The notes beneath the pieces are model-generated. The model saw nothing but the letters and a program-made list of their open reading frames with translations, was not told the origin of the DNA and searched no databases. DNA of 64,000 bases from Megascapheus bottae (Eukaryota > Chordata > Mammalia > Rodentia > Geomyidae). Position 1 is the stretch's first letter; every line of letters starts with the position of its first letter. Location: NCBI GenBank assembly GCA_024803745.1, contig JANJXV010000024.1:14100427-14164426 (forward strand), written 5' to 3'. This document shows positions 1 through 49,244 of the stretch, in pieces. Made by a program: the position numbers and the translations under genes.

Positions 1-37686
<37,686 letters not shown>

Positions 37687-37879
37687 CCATCGCTGGGAAC
37701 AGAAAGGGAGAATAGGAGTCTTTCAGCGTTGTGGATTGCAACTCTGTCCATGGATGTCAAGTTGCAGTGATTGAGGACTGCATCAGAGTTTTGAAGGGAT
37801 CCTTACCATCACAAGTCTCAATCCTCTTTCTTCATACCTGACCTCAGCCCCGTTCTCCTCTTATTCCTAAATTAGGCTA

Positions 37880-37885
37880 ATAAAG
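37880..37885 (+). terminator. Candidate proximal poly(A) signal of MKLN1
   Basis: AATAAA in the context GGCTAATAAAGTGAAG about 195 bases after the stop codon, followed by T-rich sequence. It would give a short-UTR mRNA. Confidence 0.4.
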
Positions 37886-38981
37886 TGAAGTTGGTATACT
37901 TTCCATTTAATTACATATATTTTTCTTTAATTTTTAAGAATTAACAAGTATAAAAAGAAAGAATTAGGCAGTTTATCCTTTTCTAATTTTTTAATTTTTT
38001 AAATTGAGGAATAGCACTATTAACAGACTCAGTGCTATGAGAATTTTGAATTTTGCTGTTAGGTTGTTTGACTTTTATTACCTTTATCTTCTCCCCTTTT
38101 CACTTTACCTCACATCACACAACTGTTTGTGTTGTCACCAGTTTATCTCTTCATATAGTATGTAGTTCTATAGGGACAGTTGGTATGTGTTAAGGTGATA
38201 TGTGTGTATATTGATTGTCTTATATTACACTGAACAATAGACAGGATACAAGACTCAAATTAAACTAAAATATGAAATCCAACATTGACCCAGGCCCCCT
38301 ATCAAAGATTGGTATAGACATTTTCTATAATGTTATATTTTGTGATAAACACTATGCTCACTTTGGGCATCAAGTCACAGAAACCTAAAACAAAGAAGAC
38401 TGTGGTTCAGAAACTTGTAAGACCCTTTCTAGAAAGGACTACTGGAAAGGTCTAATACTATTTAATATGTTCATTGATGTCTTTGTAACAATATTAAAAG
38501 AAAGAAAGTCTTTCATCTGGTATAACTATCAGAACCAAGGCTCTCATTTCTGCTTTGTGATCCCTCTCTCATTTGGAACGATGTGTTTCCAGAGCTGCAC
38601 TTTGATTTTTTTTCCCACTTCATCTGTCTGTATTTACTAATATTTTGAAGAGCAGTGTCTTGTGGTTTTCCATTAGTGTACAGTTGGTAGGCATTTTTAT
38701 TAAGCACATGAATGACACTTTTTTAAATGAGCAGAAGGAGAAAATGATAGGTCAAGTATATTTTCACTAAACAAAAGGTATAACATCTGGGCTTTTTGGT
38801 GATTTCATTTTTGTGAGTTGAGGAATAGAGGTACATAGCTTTCCCACTAGGTGCTATGGAATGTTACAAAGGAAGTCTATGCATTGATAATGCTTACATT
38901 TGCTCAAAAAATTGCTTTAGGCAAATGATACCCTCTATGCCAAAGCTGACTCTCTAATGTCCATCTGTCAGCTATTTAGAA

Positions 38982-39200
38982 TGAGCTGAGAATCTGTAGC
39001 TCACACCTATAATCCTAGCTACTCAGGAGGTTGAGCTCTGAGGATCATGGTTCAAAGCCATCTGAGGGCAGGAAGGTTAGTGAGACTCTTATCTCCAATT
39101 AACCAATAAAAAGCCAGAAGTAGAGTTGTGGCTCAAGTGGTAGAACACTAATCTTGAGTGACAAAACTTAAGAGATAGCCCCTGAATCATGAGTGCAGAA
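38982..39200 (+). repeat. B1-ID composite SINE in MKLN1 3' UTR
   Basis: GTAGCTCACACCTATAATCC, CTCTTATCTCCAATTAACCA, then GTGGCTCAAGTGGTAGAACA. No A tail is left. Confidence 0.82.
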
Positions 39201-39656
39201 TGACTATAAAATTATTTCCTGGAGTAACAAGATTAAGTATCACTGGAGAGTTGAAAAATTGATACGCACTTTAAAAGTTTCACTTATAGAAATGAAACCT
39301 TGAAATGTTTCTTCACTCTGACTTTTATTATATAATTTTACTTCTTTGGGAAATGGACAGCAGTGTTCTGTGATTGTTTTACTACTTTTAGGCTTGAATC
39401 ATGGGCTTCTTAGCATCCCAAAGAAATTAGTAGTAATTTATTAAACATTTAGATCTGTACATTATCTTGTGAAAAAGTAAGCTATATGCTTCAGCAAGTA
39501 CCATATTGTGTAGATGCAGAATAAACCAGCTAATTAGCTATTCAGTTGAATAACATTCTATTTATAAATTTATATAGTATCATAAAACAATTCCTCTGAC
39601 AGCCAAGAACATAAAATATTATCGCTAATGTTAATGTCTGTTGGATCATTTTGTAG

Positions 39657-39760
39657 AGATATGTGCAAATCAGATTGACAGAGAAGAACTTGATGACTTC
39701 CAAACTTTTAAATCTTTGATTATTATGAATTCTGGCACTTTGAAGACATTAGCCAAATGA
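39657..39760 (+). CDS. Possible alternative last exon of MKLN1
   Basis: Splicing the internal donor at 37,658 to the AG at 39,655-39,656 would extend the reading frame after TPPK by 34 codons. These start EICANQIDREELDDFQTF and end GTLKTLAK with TGA at 39,758-39,760. The acceptor is ATCATTTTGTAG. If unspliced, this stretch is simply 3' UTR. No transcript support is available; the open frame could be chance. Confidence 0.3.
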
Positions 39761-39880
39761 AATTCTTTTGCCCTCCTTAACTCCTGTCACTTGGTGGTTG
39801 GTTTTTGTTGTGTGTAAGTAGGGGCTTGTTTATTTATTGGTATTGGAATTGAAAATGGAATTCTTGAGTTCTGTGGGTTT

Positions 39881-40014
39881 GCTTTTTTTTTTTTTTTTTT
39901 GGTGGATCATGGGGCCTGAACTAGGCCTGTACACTGTGCCTGGGCTGGCTTTGAACCTTGAATCTCAGCTTCCTGAGTAGCTAGGATTTACAGGTGTGAG
40001 CCACTGTGCCCAGC
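39881..40014 (-). repeat. B1-ID composite SINE, internally deleted, reverse
   Basis: T18 head, GTGGATCATGGGGCCTGAAC, then directly GTGCCTGGGCTGGCTTTGAA and GAGTAGCTAGGATTTACAGG. Confidence 0.82.
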
Positions 40015-40894
40015 TTGCTTTGTTTTTATCTACTGTTTTAAAAAGTATATGCCTCTTTTCATTTTATCTTTCTTAATTTAGATGAAGTTTTCCCATTCAT
40101 TTAGATGTAGTATAGTGAATCACTTCATATTGCCTAAGTGAGACACACTTGCCAAGTAGATAATTAACAAGATTAATTAGAATTTGTGCCTTGAGGATTG
40201 AATGAGATGCTACCAGGAATGACAGTGGCTTTGAATATTCATGACCATGACTGACAACTTTGCTGGAAACTTTTCACATCAGAATCCTAATTTGAAAGTT
40301 GTTTATATATTTGGTAAAAGGCAGTATATATTTGGTAGCAATTTGTGCTTTGTTACTCAAAAAAAGTTTTTCTTAGTGAATCCCAAATTGAAGGCCTTGC
40401 TGGTGTTTTAAACACATTAATTAATGGAATACAATTTGCTCAGTTTTATCCTCAGCTTTAACCTCATTCCCATTTCTTTTTTCCCACTGTAATATATTAA
40501 TTTCAGCCAGAAATCAACTAGAACTATACTATTATTTTCAGTGATTGTATTTTATTAAAAATTGTCAGATTTGCAAGTGACTTCAATTGCTATTTGCATT
40601 TTATTTTGTGAAATGACAGAGGTCTTATGTAGTTTAAAAATATATCAATCTTACTCAAGCACGGGAGTTTGCAGTTGGATGTCTTACCTTTGTGTGCAAG
40701 CTAACAGGCAATATTAATTAATCTTTATCCAGATCATCTTTTTAGATGTGATTTCCATCTACACAAAAACTTTTTTGTCCATATCCAATTAGTAAAAGCT
40801 GATGGAAAACATTGGAAAATTAAGTCATTTGTCATAGAAATGTTTCTCAGATTTAGAGCTCAGTGATTTAAGTTCATACAGCTACATTTTTGAA

Positions 40895-40912
40895 TATATA
40901 TATATATATATT
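40895..40912 (+). repeat. (TA)n microsatellite
   Basis: About nine TA units in AT-rich UTR sequence. Confidence 0.8.
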
Positions 40913-41401
40913 GTATATAAATGTTTGGCATCTTAAAAGTGCCATGTAAAGATACATATTAACAGTTTCATTTAATGAAAACGTATTTTAAATTTTAACC
41001 TATAAACAAAAGCTAGCTTGAGGCACTTAATCATTTAGAGAATGAGAATGTTGCGCTTGAAAATATGTTCCTGGTTGTACTCCCTGAATTATATTTGATT
41101 TTATGGTAATTACACAAAGAAGTTTCCCTGTGCTTATTCTGAATATACTATGTGAAATTTGTTAGTAATTGTGAATCATTTGATTATTCCTTGAGTGTGC
41201 GTTTTATGAAATCCTTGGCAGGTTGAGTGTTGTAAACAGCTGGGACCTTGATAGTGTGTACTATATAAATTAATATTAAAGTCACCTTATTTTTTTAAGC
41301 CTTCCTAATACTTAAGATCCTTGTTCATCTGTCTTATTATACTATCACAGAAATTCTTGCCTGTACTTTGTGATTGCCAAGGGGTTATTTTTGTTTGTTT
41401 C

Positions 41402-41553
41402 TGGTTTTTTTGCCAGTCCTGGCGTTTGAACTCTACTGTCCTGAGTTTTTGTACTCAAGGATAGCACTCTACCACTTGAGCCACAGCACAATCCTCAGAT
41501 CTCAGCCTCCTGAGTAGCTAGGGTTACAGGCATGAGCCACTGGTGGCTGGCAT
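41402..41553 (-). repeat. SINE, deleted composite, reverse
   Basis: TTTGCCAGTCCTGGCGTTTG (ID-dimer type end) joined to CAATCCTCAGATCTCAGCCT (B1 part). Confidence 0.72.
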
Positions 41554-44083
41554 GATCATCACCCCATTGTAATTAGTCCTTGGTTTAGGATATTCATATG
41601 ACTGAGGGATAGGTGGACTACCTTGTTGGAGGGGTTTCATAAAGATGGGCAAGTAACAGTGAATGTAGATTAAATCTTTGGAATTTCATTATAATTTTGT
41701 TTTCTATATTCCAAATTGTTTTATTCTTTCAATTTTTGACTGTGACTTCTGTCTGCATGGTTTGTCTTAATTCTGAAAATGTGAGTATCTAAAACTTCTA
41801 AAGATTTGCCAGTTGAAAGTTGAAGTTTCTGGGTTTATTGAAATAATATGAGGTGACTAGCTGAGCTGAATGACATTACCATAGTTCTTCCCCCTTTGGG
41901 GTGAAAGACTATAACTCATAGTCTCCTGATTTCTTTACCAAATTCTCTTTTTGTTTTCCTCAATAAATAAAGTTTCAGAGACTTACTTAGACATGGTTTT
42001 TTAGCCTTGAATTCCTTCTCACCTAACAGTATAAATTGTACTTCCATTTGTTTTTCTTAGCCAGTTTTACTTTATTCTCACTTTGTTTCCCCCCAGTCTT
42101 TCTAAATTTTCTGTAGCATTGCTTAGAACTATTAGAGGACATGGGAAAAACAGGTCAAAGTTATTGTGCTCTACTATCTTTGCTTATGACAAAAGTGAAA
42201 TTAAAATTTGTATATTATTAAAGAAGTGGCAGCATTTAAACCTTACTGTAAAAATAATGTCATTTTTGCTTGTGATAGTACAGTGGCTGTAGCCTCTTTA
42301 ATTGAGAAATCTGAATTGACTTATTTTCCTAGCACTAGGGATTATTTGTAGAGTACAAATTTTATAAGATTGTTTATGGAATGCAGCATACCACCAGAAT
42401 TCCATTTGCCTATTTTCTTTTTGTTATATTCTTATACCACTTCCATGGGTAGCATTAATTTTTCTGCTGAAGCGTTAAAATTTGACTTTGAATTTCTAAC
42501 AAGTTAAATCTTAAAAGAATGGAGTTTTTTTTTGCTATAAAATGATTAGTAATCTATCCTTAAGTAAAGATAATACAGGTATATAATTGTCTCTTCCTAT
42601 CAAGAATGTAATTTTTAGATCTAATTCCAAATGGCTAGACTTCTTATAAATCCAATTATAAAACTCATCTGTCAGTAGCTTCCATAGCCAAGAACCTACT
42701 AGATATTATTGTAAAAATAAATTTTCTAGTTATGTGGTATGAAAGAACCATATGAGAAACCCTTGTCACAATCTGTGTTTTTCTGTCAGGTAGAACTTGA
42801 AAGTTACAGATCTTGAACTGGATCGCAGTTCATAACACAAAGCAAAGGGGGTTTATCTTTAGAATTAGAGATTATCGTTTGGAAGTTAAATGTGCCAATA
42901 GGCAATCATGTTCTCTAAATATTTCCAAGTTTGCCTAAAAGCAGAATTATATACGATACCATTCTACAGCTATCAGAACCAAAACACAAAGTTGGTGGTG
43001 TTGGTGGAATGTTTGGTAGGGAAGACCAGTTCTAAGATATTACAGTTATGAAGATGTATGTCTTGCCTTCTAATCTGCTATGCAAGAGCCATAGAACCAT
43101 CATACACTTCTGTACAACATCCTGCTTTGCCTGTTCCAGGCATTTTTGACACGCAAATATTGAACCTCAGAAACAGAGCTAGAGAGGAGAATGAGGATAT
43201 GGAGGAAAATGGGAGCCGTTTGCTTATGTTTGAAGGTTCACAAATCAAAATGAAATAGAAAAACTCTTCACTCTGAATGATTTTATCAATGCAGAGTTAG
43301 GAAAAACTATCAAAAGAAAGAGCTCATTTTTCCAGAATATAATAGTCCTTACAGAAAGAAATCGTCCTTAGAAAGCATTTCTTGGATGGTTACCTTTCTT
43401 CCCTTCTCCCAAACAGTGAACAAGAATCCTTAAAACAAGACCTTTAGATCTTGAACTAGGTAGTCAGTTTTCTATGTCCAGCCAGTCCCTGATAAAGATC
43501 TCTGAATTGTTGGGCTCCCAGAGAACTTCCCTATCCATCAGGTGTCAGTAGCTCTGTCTCTAGACCCCAGTGGGGTGTTAGCATTCCTGAAGAGAGAATT
43601 CATTAGTTTCATTCACTGCTTAATGACCACCAGATTAATTGGCAAGAAAGAAAAACACTTTAATATCAAGGAGTATAAACAGACCTGTGTGTGTGGTTTT
43701 CAGCTTTATTTCTCCCCTTTTTTAGTGATCTCTCCTTTTTTTGTGTGAATCTCAAGTCTTACAGTTTAGTGTTTTTATGTTGTTTGTTAATTATGCCTTT
43801 AAAATAGGAAGAAAGTTGTCATTTCATGTATTATAGGTTATAACCTGTACAGAATTGAACTAATGTTAATTTCCATGCCTTAAAATAAACCAGTCATATG
43901 TAATCCCAGGGGTCTTTGCTTATTTTTGCTTTGCCAGTAAATAAATACTTAAGTCTTGGATATCAGAGGTGTTATAATACTGGCTTAAGGTTTACATGTA
44001 TAAAATGATTAAATAAGGGAATGTGTCTAGAATAAGGCTCAATTTTATTGTAGCTGGCAAAGTTTTTGGTTTGTTTTGGGTTT

Positions 44084-44321
44084 GTTTTTGTTTTTTTGGT
44101 GTATTATGGGGCTTGAACTTGGCCTGGGCACTGTCCCTGAGCTCTTCAGCTTAAGGCTACCACCCTACCCTTAACCTGAGCTCCACTTCCCGTTTTCTAG
44201 TAATTAATTGGAGATAAGAGTCTCAGGTCCTTTTGTGCCTGGGCTGGCTTTGAACCTTGATCCTCAGATCTCAACCTCATGAATAGCTTGGGTTACAGTC
44301 CCAAGCCACTTTGCCTGGCTG
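44084..44321 (-). repeat. B1-ID composite SINE with target-site duplication, reverse
   Basis: GGGGCTTGAACTTGGCCTGG through AAGCCACTTTGCCTGGC. TGTAGCTGGCAA repeats lie at about 44,049 and 44,321. Confidence 0.9.
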
Positions 44322-45867
44322 TAGCTGGCAAGGTTTTATAAATTCAGTTGCAACCAAAGAAAGGATCTTAAATCATCAAGGCCATGCTAGTGAGTATTTA
44401 TAAGTGGCTGTTTAACAAAAAGTTGCCTTATAGTTTTATATTTTACCTGATTGAAATGCAAGGGGGAGCTATAGAGACAGGCATGTGGCTATGCATCTTT
44501 TTAATTGCTCACTTTAGAAGTTCTGTGCTACTTCTGCCTTGGTCAAGATTTGGCTTAGTTAGCTCTTACATGTTAGCTCTATCTGTAAAAGAACTAAATA
44601 CAGAGTTCTAAGACCTGGAGAAATATTTGTCAAGTCAGTGCTGAACTGAATAATACAATACGAGATTATGTGAGATGTATTTTCTAGGGCATGCACTTGA
44701 TCCCCTCCCTCAAAAACAAATAATGTTGATGACTAACCAGTTAAAATTTTGAACCATTTGGAAAAATAAAAATGGGGTTCTTTTCCTAACCATTACCTTT
44801 AGCCTGGGTGAGATACATTGTGATTATAGTAGTCTTAAAAGACAGACCTTTTTGACGTCTGTGAAATGTCTTTTGAAGTGAATTAAGATTATTTGTGTAG
44901 TTCAATATCATTTATGTGTAGCACTCAGATCAATTTGAAAGTTGGAATATGTTGTTTTTCTGTGAGCAGATTTCTTTGTGGATATATGTATAGCTGAATT
45001 GTTTTCTTCTTAAAGAGATTCATTTCTTTACTGCCATTCAAAAAGCTGTGTATAATTGAGTTTTTGCCCTCAGAAGAGTACAAGAAAGCTAGGGACCTCT
45101 GGTTTTTCTTAGTTCTGAGAAAAAACAATATTCCATTTTTCCAAAAATGACATATTTATAAATCACTTGGAAAAGATGTTAAATTTTTTCTAAAGTCAAC
45201 TCCTCTACTTTTGTAACTGACAAATACTTGGTGGCTAAAAATTAATAATTCTGATAGAATTACAGAAGCATCTTCAGAAAGATCCTCATAAGCAGAAAGA
45301 GGCTAGAAATTAGATTGAGCTCTGTGATAGCCAAGGGAGCCTCTTCTTTGTAGGTCTGTTTCTTGGTGCTGCAGCAAGTCTTCCCTGTGGGACCTTCTCC
45401 TGGCCTGGGAACAGGTTATAGTAGCTACCAGCACATGGGAAAGCTGAAGAGTGGTAAATATCCTTTATGTAACTACAAAAACATTTATTAATTATAAAAA
45501 TATATACTGATCACAGAAAATTAGGAAATTGTGAGAGTAAAGGATTGTCTCTTTTTTCTGGCTTCTTCTCATTATCAAACATGATAAAGTCCAAAAATAT
45601 TTTTTTTGAGTTAGCAGCTTTCATTGTCTCCATCACGTGTATGCAGGAAGGACCAAGATGTAAGTATATTTCTTTATAGTTTCCCCTGTTTCGATGTGTT
45701 GTGCAAACTCTACCTGGGGATTCTAAACGTAATTTTATTGATGTATCTTTAAGCTTGAAGTGTGTGGCTGCAAGATACTGTCCAGCAGCTGTAGAGAGCT
45801 ACTACTTGTCAGGCCATTGGAAATTTCATCCCTATGACTCAACTGAATTTGTTTGTTTGGTTGGTTG

Positions 45868-46160
45868 GTTGGTTTTGGTGGGTCATGGTTTGAACTCGGC
45901 CTGGGCACTGTCCCTGAGCTCTTCAACTCAAGGCTACTGCCCTACCCCTAGGCCTGGGCATTGTCCTTGAGCTCTTCAGCTTAAGGCTACCACCCTACCG
46001 CTGAGCCACAGCCCCACTTCCCCCCACTTTCTAGTGACTAAATGGAGATGAGGGTCTTGAGGTCTTTTGTGCCCACAGGGCTGGCTTTGAACAGGCGATC
46101 CTCAGATCTCAGCCTCCTGAGTAGCTAGGGTTACAGGTATGAGCCACCTCGCCTGGCTTC
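45868..46160 (-). repeat. B1-ID composite SINE with doubled ID unit, reverse
   Basis: CGGCCTGGGCACTGTCCCTG and AGGCCTGGGCATTGTCCTTG are two ID units; the B1 part ends GCCACCTCGCCTGGC. TTCAACTC-type repeats flank it. Confidence 0.87.
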
Positions 46161-46814
46161 AACTCAGTTTTTACACCCTTTTAGTACTATGGTAAGCACA
46201 CATGTATTCATATCATGAGGAGCATTCTGTTGCTGGGCGGTTTTGTGTGGCCATAATTAAACCTGCACACAAAAAGCATGAGGCACTTTTTATACAGACA
46301 ATATGAACAGAATGTAAAAAGTAATGGATTAAGAGTTTCTTATCATGGCTTAGCAAATGTCTCTCAAAAAACTCTAAATACCAGCTCGGTTTTGCATCTC
46401 AGTTATTTACTCCTGTAAAAATAGGAAAAGAACATCAACATGTTGGGTTGTCCTTATTCCTTCCCCTAGCCACCTGCTCCTGTAATACTCCTAACATCCC
46501 TGCAGTAGAAGTGGAAACTACATCTGGAAGGCTGGCATTTGCTAATTAGAGCATTTGAGAGTTTGGATCTCAACATTATTGTTTTAAGTTGTTGCTGGGC
46601 TATATTGAGTTATTTGGTCTTTCCCATGCCTTTCATGATCTTCGATTCACCTTTTGTCCTATTCATACGGACATTTTAGAATTTCTTTTTGGTAGTTTGA
46701 TCCAATTTGATACATTATCACCATGTGAATAAATGAGTTATCTGCTTAATGATTGCACTTGTAGAATTGTATGTAATGTACATATGGAGAAAGAATGTAT
46801 TTTGTTCATTTTCT

Positions 46815-46820
46815 TAATAA
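46815..46820 (+). terminator. Candidate distal poly(A) signal of MKLN1
   Basis: AATAAA in CTTAATAAAAAAATT. A CA dinucleotide lies about 20 bases downstream and a GT/T-rich tract (TGTCTTCTTGTTTTCC) follows, the arrangement expected of a cleavage site. It is placed as the end of the long UTR by inference only. Confidence 0.4.
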
Positions 46821-48111
46821 AAAAATTATGTATGGACACAGAATGTCTTCTTGTTTTCCAAAACTATTCAGCAATTTAAATATTTGTGTACAGTTGTTGT
46901 GTTTTCCTCAAAAGGTGTTTTACTCAAGTCCACATGTATTTATTCAAAATAGATTATTTTCTTCATTTGCAAATCAACCCATATCTCACTGCATAGCTTT
47001 CATTTTTAGGGTGTGCTTTGAGTGTTGTTGAGAAATAACATTTCTTTGTGTTCTCAAAACAGAAAAACACGAGGTAAACTGATAAGGTAAAGAATTGCCC
47101 TTTCTTTGGTTAATTCAGAAGACTCAAAGGGATCAGAATGAGACACCACTCCTCACAGCAGTAAGCTTCAAGTGAGATGAGCGTGGTAACTAATGTGGGC
47201 TATGACTTGGTACTTTATTTAGGCCACCTAATTTTTTTTGAGACATAATCACAAAGTTCATAGAAATGAGGTTGGAAGGTGAGGGAAGGGAAATTAGGAC
47301 CCTATAGTATAAGTCCTGGAGAGGTTGAAGTATTGGCACAGGCATTCCGCTTTCTCTAGCACTGTGACTTAGAGTGAGACTGTGGTATAGGAGGTGTGTG
47401 AACTTATGCCGCCATTCCTGCCCTGCAGTGGCTTGTCCACTATGTTATTTTGACTATTGGGATACCCAAAGTGGAAGATGGTCCCCTAGACTTGGTACCC
47501 TCTTTAACTTAGGGCAGAGAATGGGCAGCCTAGGAAACCTGAATTCCGCTATCAACATAAGCACAAACTTCTGTATAGTGTTGAGTAGTCTTAAACCTGT
47601 CCATAATTTGCAAATCTTGCTTGCGAGGGTTACTGGAAAATAATATCTCAGTATTCACTAGTGTTCATGTAGAGTTGCCAGTCCTGTTTACATTTTTCCC
47701 TTGAAACACAGAAGAAAGCTTTGAAAGGAGCTTAGAGAATGTGAGGTGTGAATGTCAGACATTTAAAATGCCAACAGTGAGAGCACTTTGGTCTGGTGTC
47801 AGGGAGCAGGGTCAGTGACCACTTCAAGAAGAGAATGAAGCCTTAGATCTAATTTGTGGCCATGATAAACTGAGCCACTGCTGGAAGTGTCCCTGAGCTA
47901 GGCCAGGGCCCTGTGAGGGTTCTCTGGCATTTCTAGTTCCTTACTATATTCGAGGCACACTCATGAAGTTAATCTCAAAACGCTCTGGGCCCACGTACAG
48001 TTCAGAGGTTCTGCTGCCTTTTGGCACTTCTAGGTAAAATTACATAGTAATCTAAAAATAAAATTAATTTTATGTTTGAACTGAAATATGAGTGTAAGAA
48101 TGTGGCATGGG

Positions 48112-48279
48112 CCGGGAGTTTGGCCTAGCATGCACAAAGACCCGGGTTCAATTCCACATACATAGAAAAAAGCCGAAAGTTGTGCTGAGGCTCAAGTGGT
48201 AGAGCTCTAGCCTTGAGAAAGTCCAAGGACAGTGCTCAGGCCCTGAGCCCAAGCCCAGGACTGGCAAAAAAAAAAAAAA
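48112..48279 (+). repeat. ID-dimer SINE with exact target-site duplication
   Basis: GGGAGTTTGGCCTAGCATGC lacks part of the A-box region; GGACTGGC and A16 end it. AATGTGGCATGGG lies on both sides (48,099 and 48,280). Confidence 0.92.
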
Positions 48280-48390
48280 AATGTGGCATGGGAGGGAGCC
48301 AAGGTTTAAGACTTGTGTTAGTGGCTGTGTAAACCCAAAGAGAATAGTTTGTACCTCATTTCTCCATTTAAGTTTTCTAATGGCAGGAAG

Positions 48391-48760
48391 TGTTGGGGGC
48401 AGAGTAACCCCATGTCTAGTAACTTTCTGCTGAGACAAGGCAAGGCGCAAGACTTGATTACCATTGGTTACAAATGTGTTACTGCTTATCACTCTCTGCT
48501 GGGACCTAGAGTGAGGGTATATTAGGTGGAGGGACTTCCTCAGGAGGGGGTTTTTTGGAGAGAGCTTTTCCTGCCTTGATGAAGCGTCTCTGTCGGGCTC
48601 CAGGGAAGGAAGGCTGAGTGCAGGAGGACGGTGGGCCCTCTCCTCTCCAGCTTGGACACATCGGGTGTGTGTTTCCCCATCCCTCCTACTAGTCTGGCAG
48701 TCATTTCTCTCCTGCAAGCTGAGAATAAGTTTACCTGTCCTGGAAAGGTACAGGTGACAG
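48391..48760 (+). mobile_element. Possible solo LTR
   Basis: About 370 bases starting TGTTGGGGGCAGAGTAACCC. A TATATTA motif sits near 48,516, GC-rich sequence with CTCTGTCGGGCTCC follows, then GAGAATAAGTTTACCTG and an end near GGTGACA. The order TATA, GC-rich middle, AATAA-type signal, TG...CA ends is LTR-like. No flanking duplication was found, and there is no retroviral coding sequence. Confidence 0.3.
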
Positions 48761-49244
48761 TCCCACCAACCTAGTGCTTGCTGTCTACCTGAAGAACAGA
48801 CAAGCGAGTAAAACCGATCCTTTTATGGGTAGAAACAGGGCCAAAACAGAGCTTGTTGTCTCTTGGATTTTTGTGTTTGTCTCTTGGCCAATGCTTCTGC
48901 TCAGAGTTCAGTAGCTCCCAGAGGGATCTTCGGTAGTGGTGACTCATAGTTGTATCCAAGGCAGAACAGAGAGCAAGACAATGTATAAAGAACAAGATGT
49001 GCATAAAACAGTGCCTTGGAAAGACACAAGGTCCTCCCTTGTAGTCATTAACCTGGCCAGCATGAGGTGGCGTGAACTGTTACCACCTCCAGTTTCTCCC
49101 TTGCCTCCCCTCTACCAGCACGTATCAGGAATCATAAAGTCCAGGGTTGCTGCACACTTGAATTAGAGGGGATGGGAGACCTGATGTGCTTCCTGATAAA
49201 GCATGTCAAGAATTTAAGCATGGAGCAAAGGACTAAGGCTTGAA

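Larger units (their letters stand above)
37687..46840 (+). other. MKLN1: MKLN1 3' UTR (extent uncertain)
   Basis: About 9 kb after the MKLN1 stop with no convincing coding exon except the alternative at 39,657. It is AT-rich and has fewer SINEs than the introns (five clear copies). Candidate polyadenylation signals occur near 37,880, 41,272, 43,885 and 46,815. How far the real UTR extends cannot be told from sequence; the last site is the best formed. Confidence 0.5.
46841..49244. other. Intergenic gap between MKLN1 and PODXL ends
   Basis: About 2.4 kb between the candidate cleavage sites of two convergent genes. It holds one ID SINE (48,112-48,279) and an LTR-like block (48,391-48,760). The stretch 46,841-48,090 shows nothing I recognise. 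Confidence 0.55.

Noticed and set aside
42083..43748. Several 60-70 codon + strand ORFs in the MKLN1 3' UTR
   Set aside because: No family resemblance, no splice sites giving frame continuity, and lengths expected by chance in AT-rich DNA.
47374..47643. 89-codon + strand ORF between the genes
   Set aside because: No recognisable domain, splice context or family; length compatible with chance.
48148..48717. 189-codon minus-strand ORF in the intergenic gap
   Set aside because: It spans an ID SINE and the LTR-like block; SINE-derived residues (FFFFLPVLGL...) recur in many such ORFs here.
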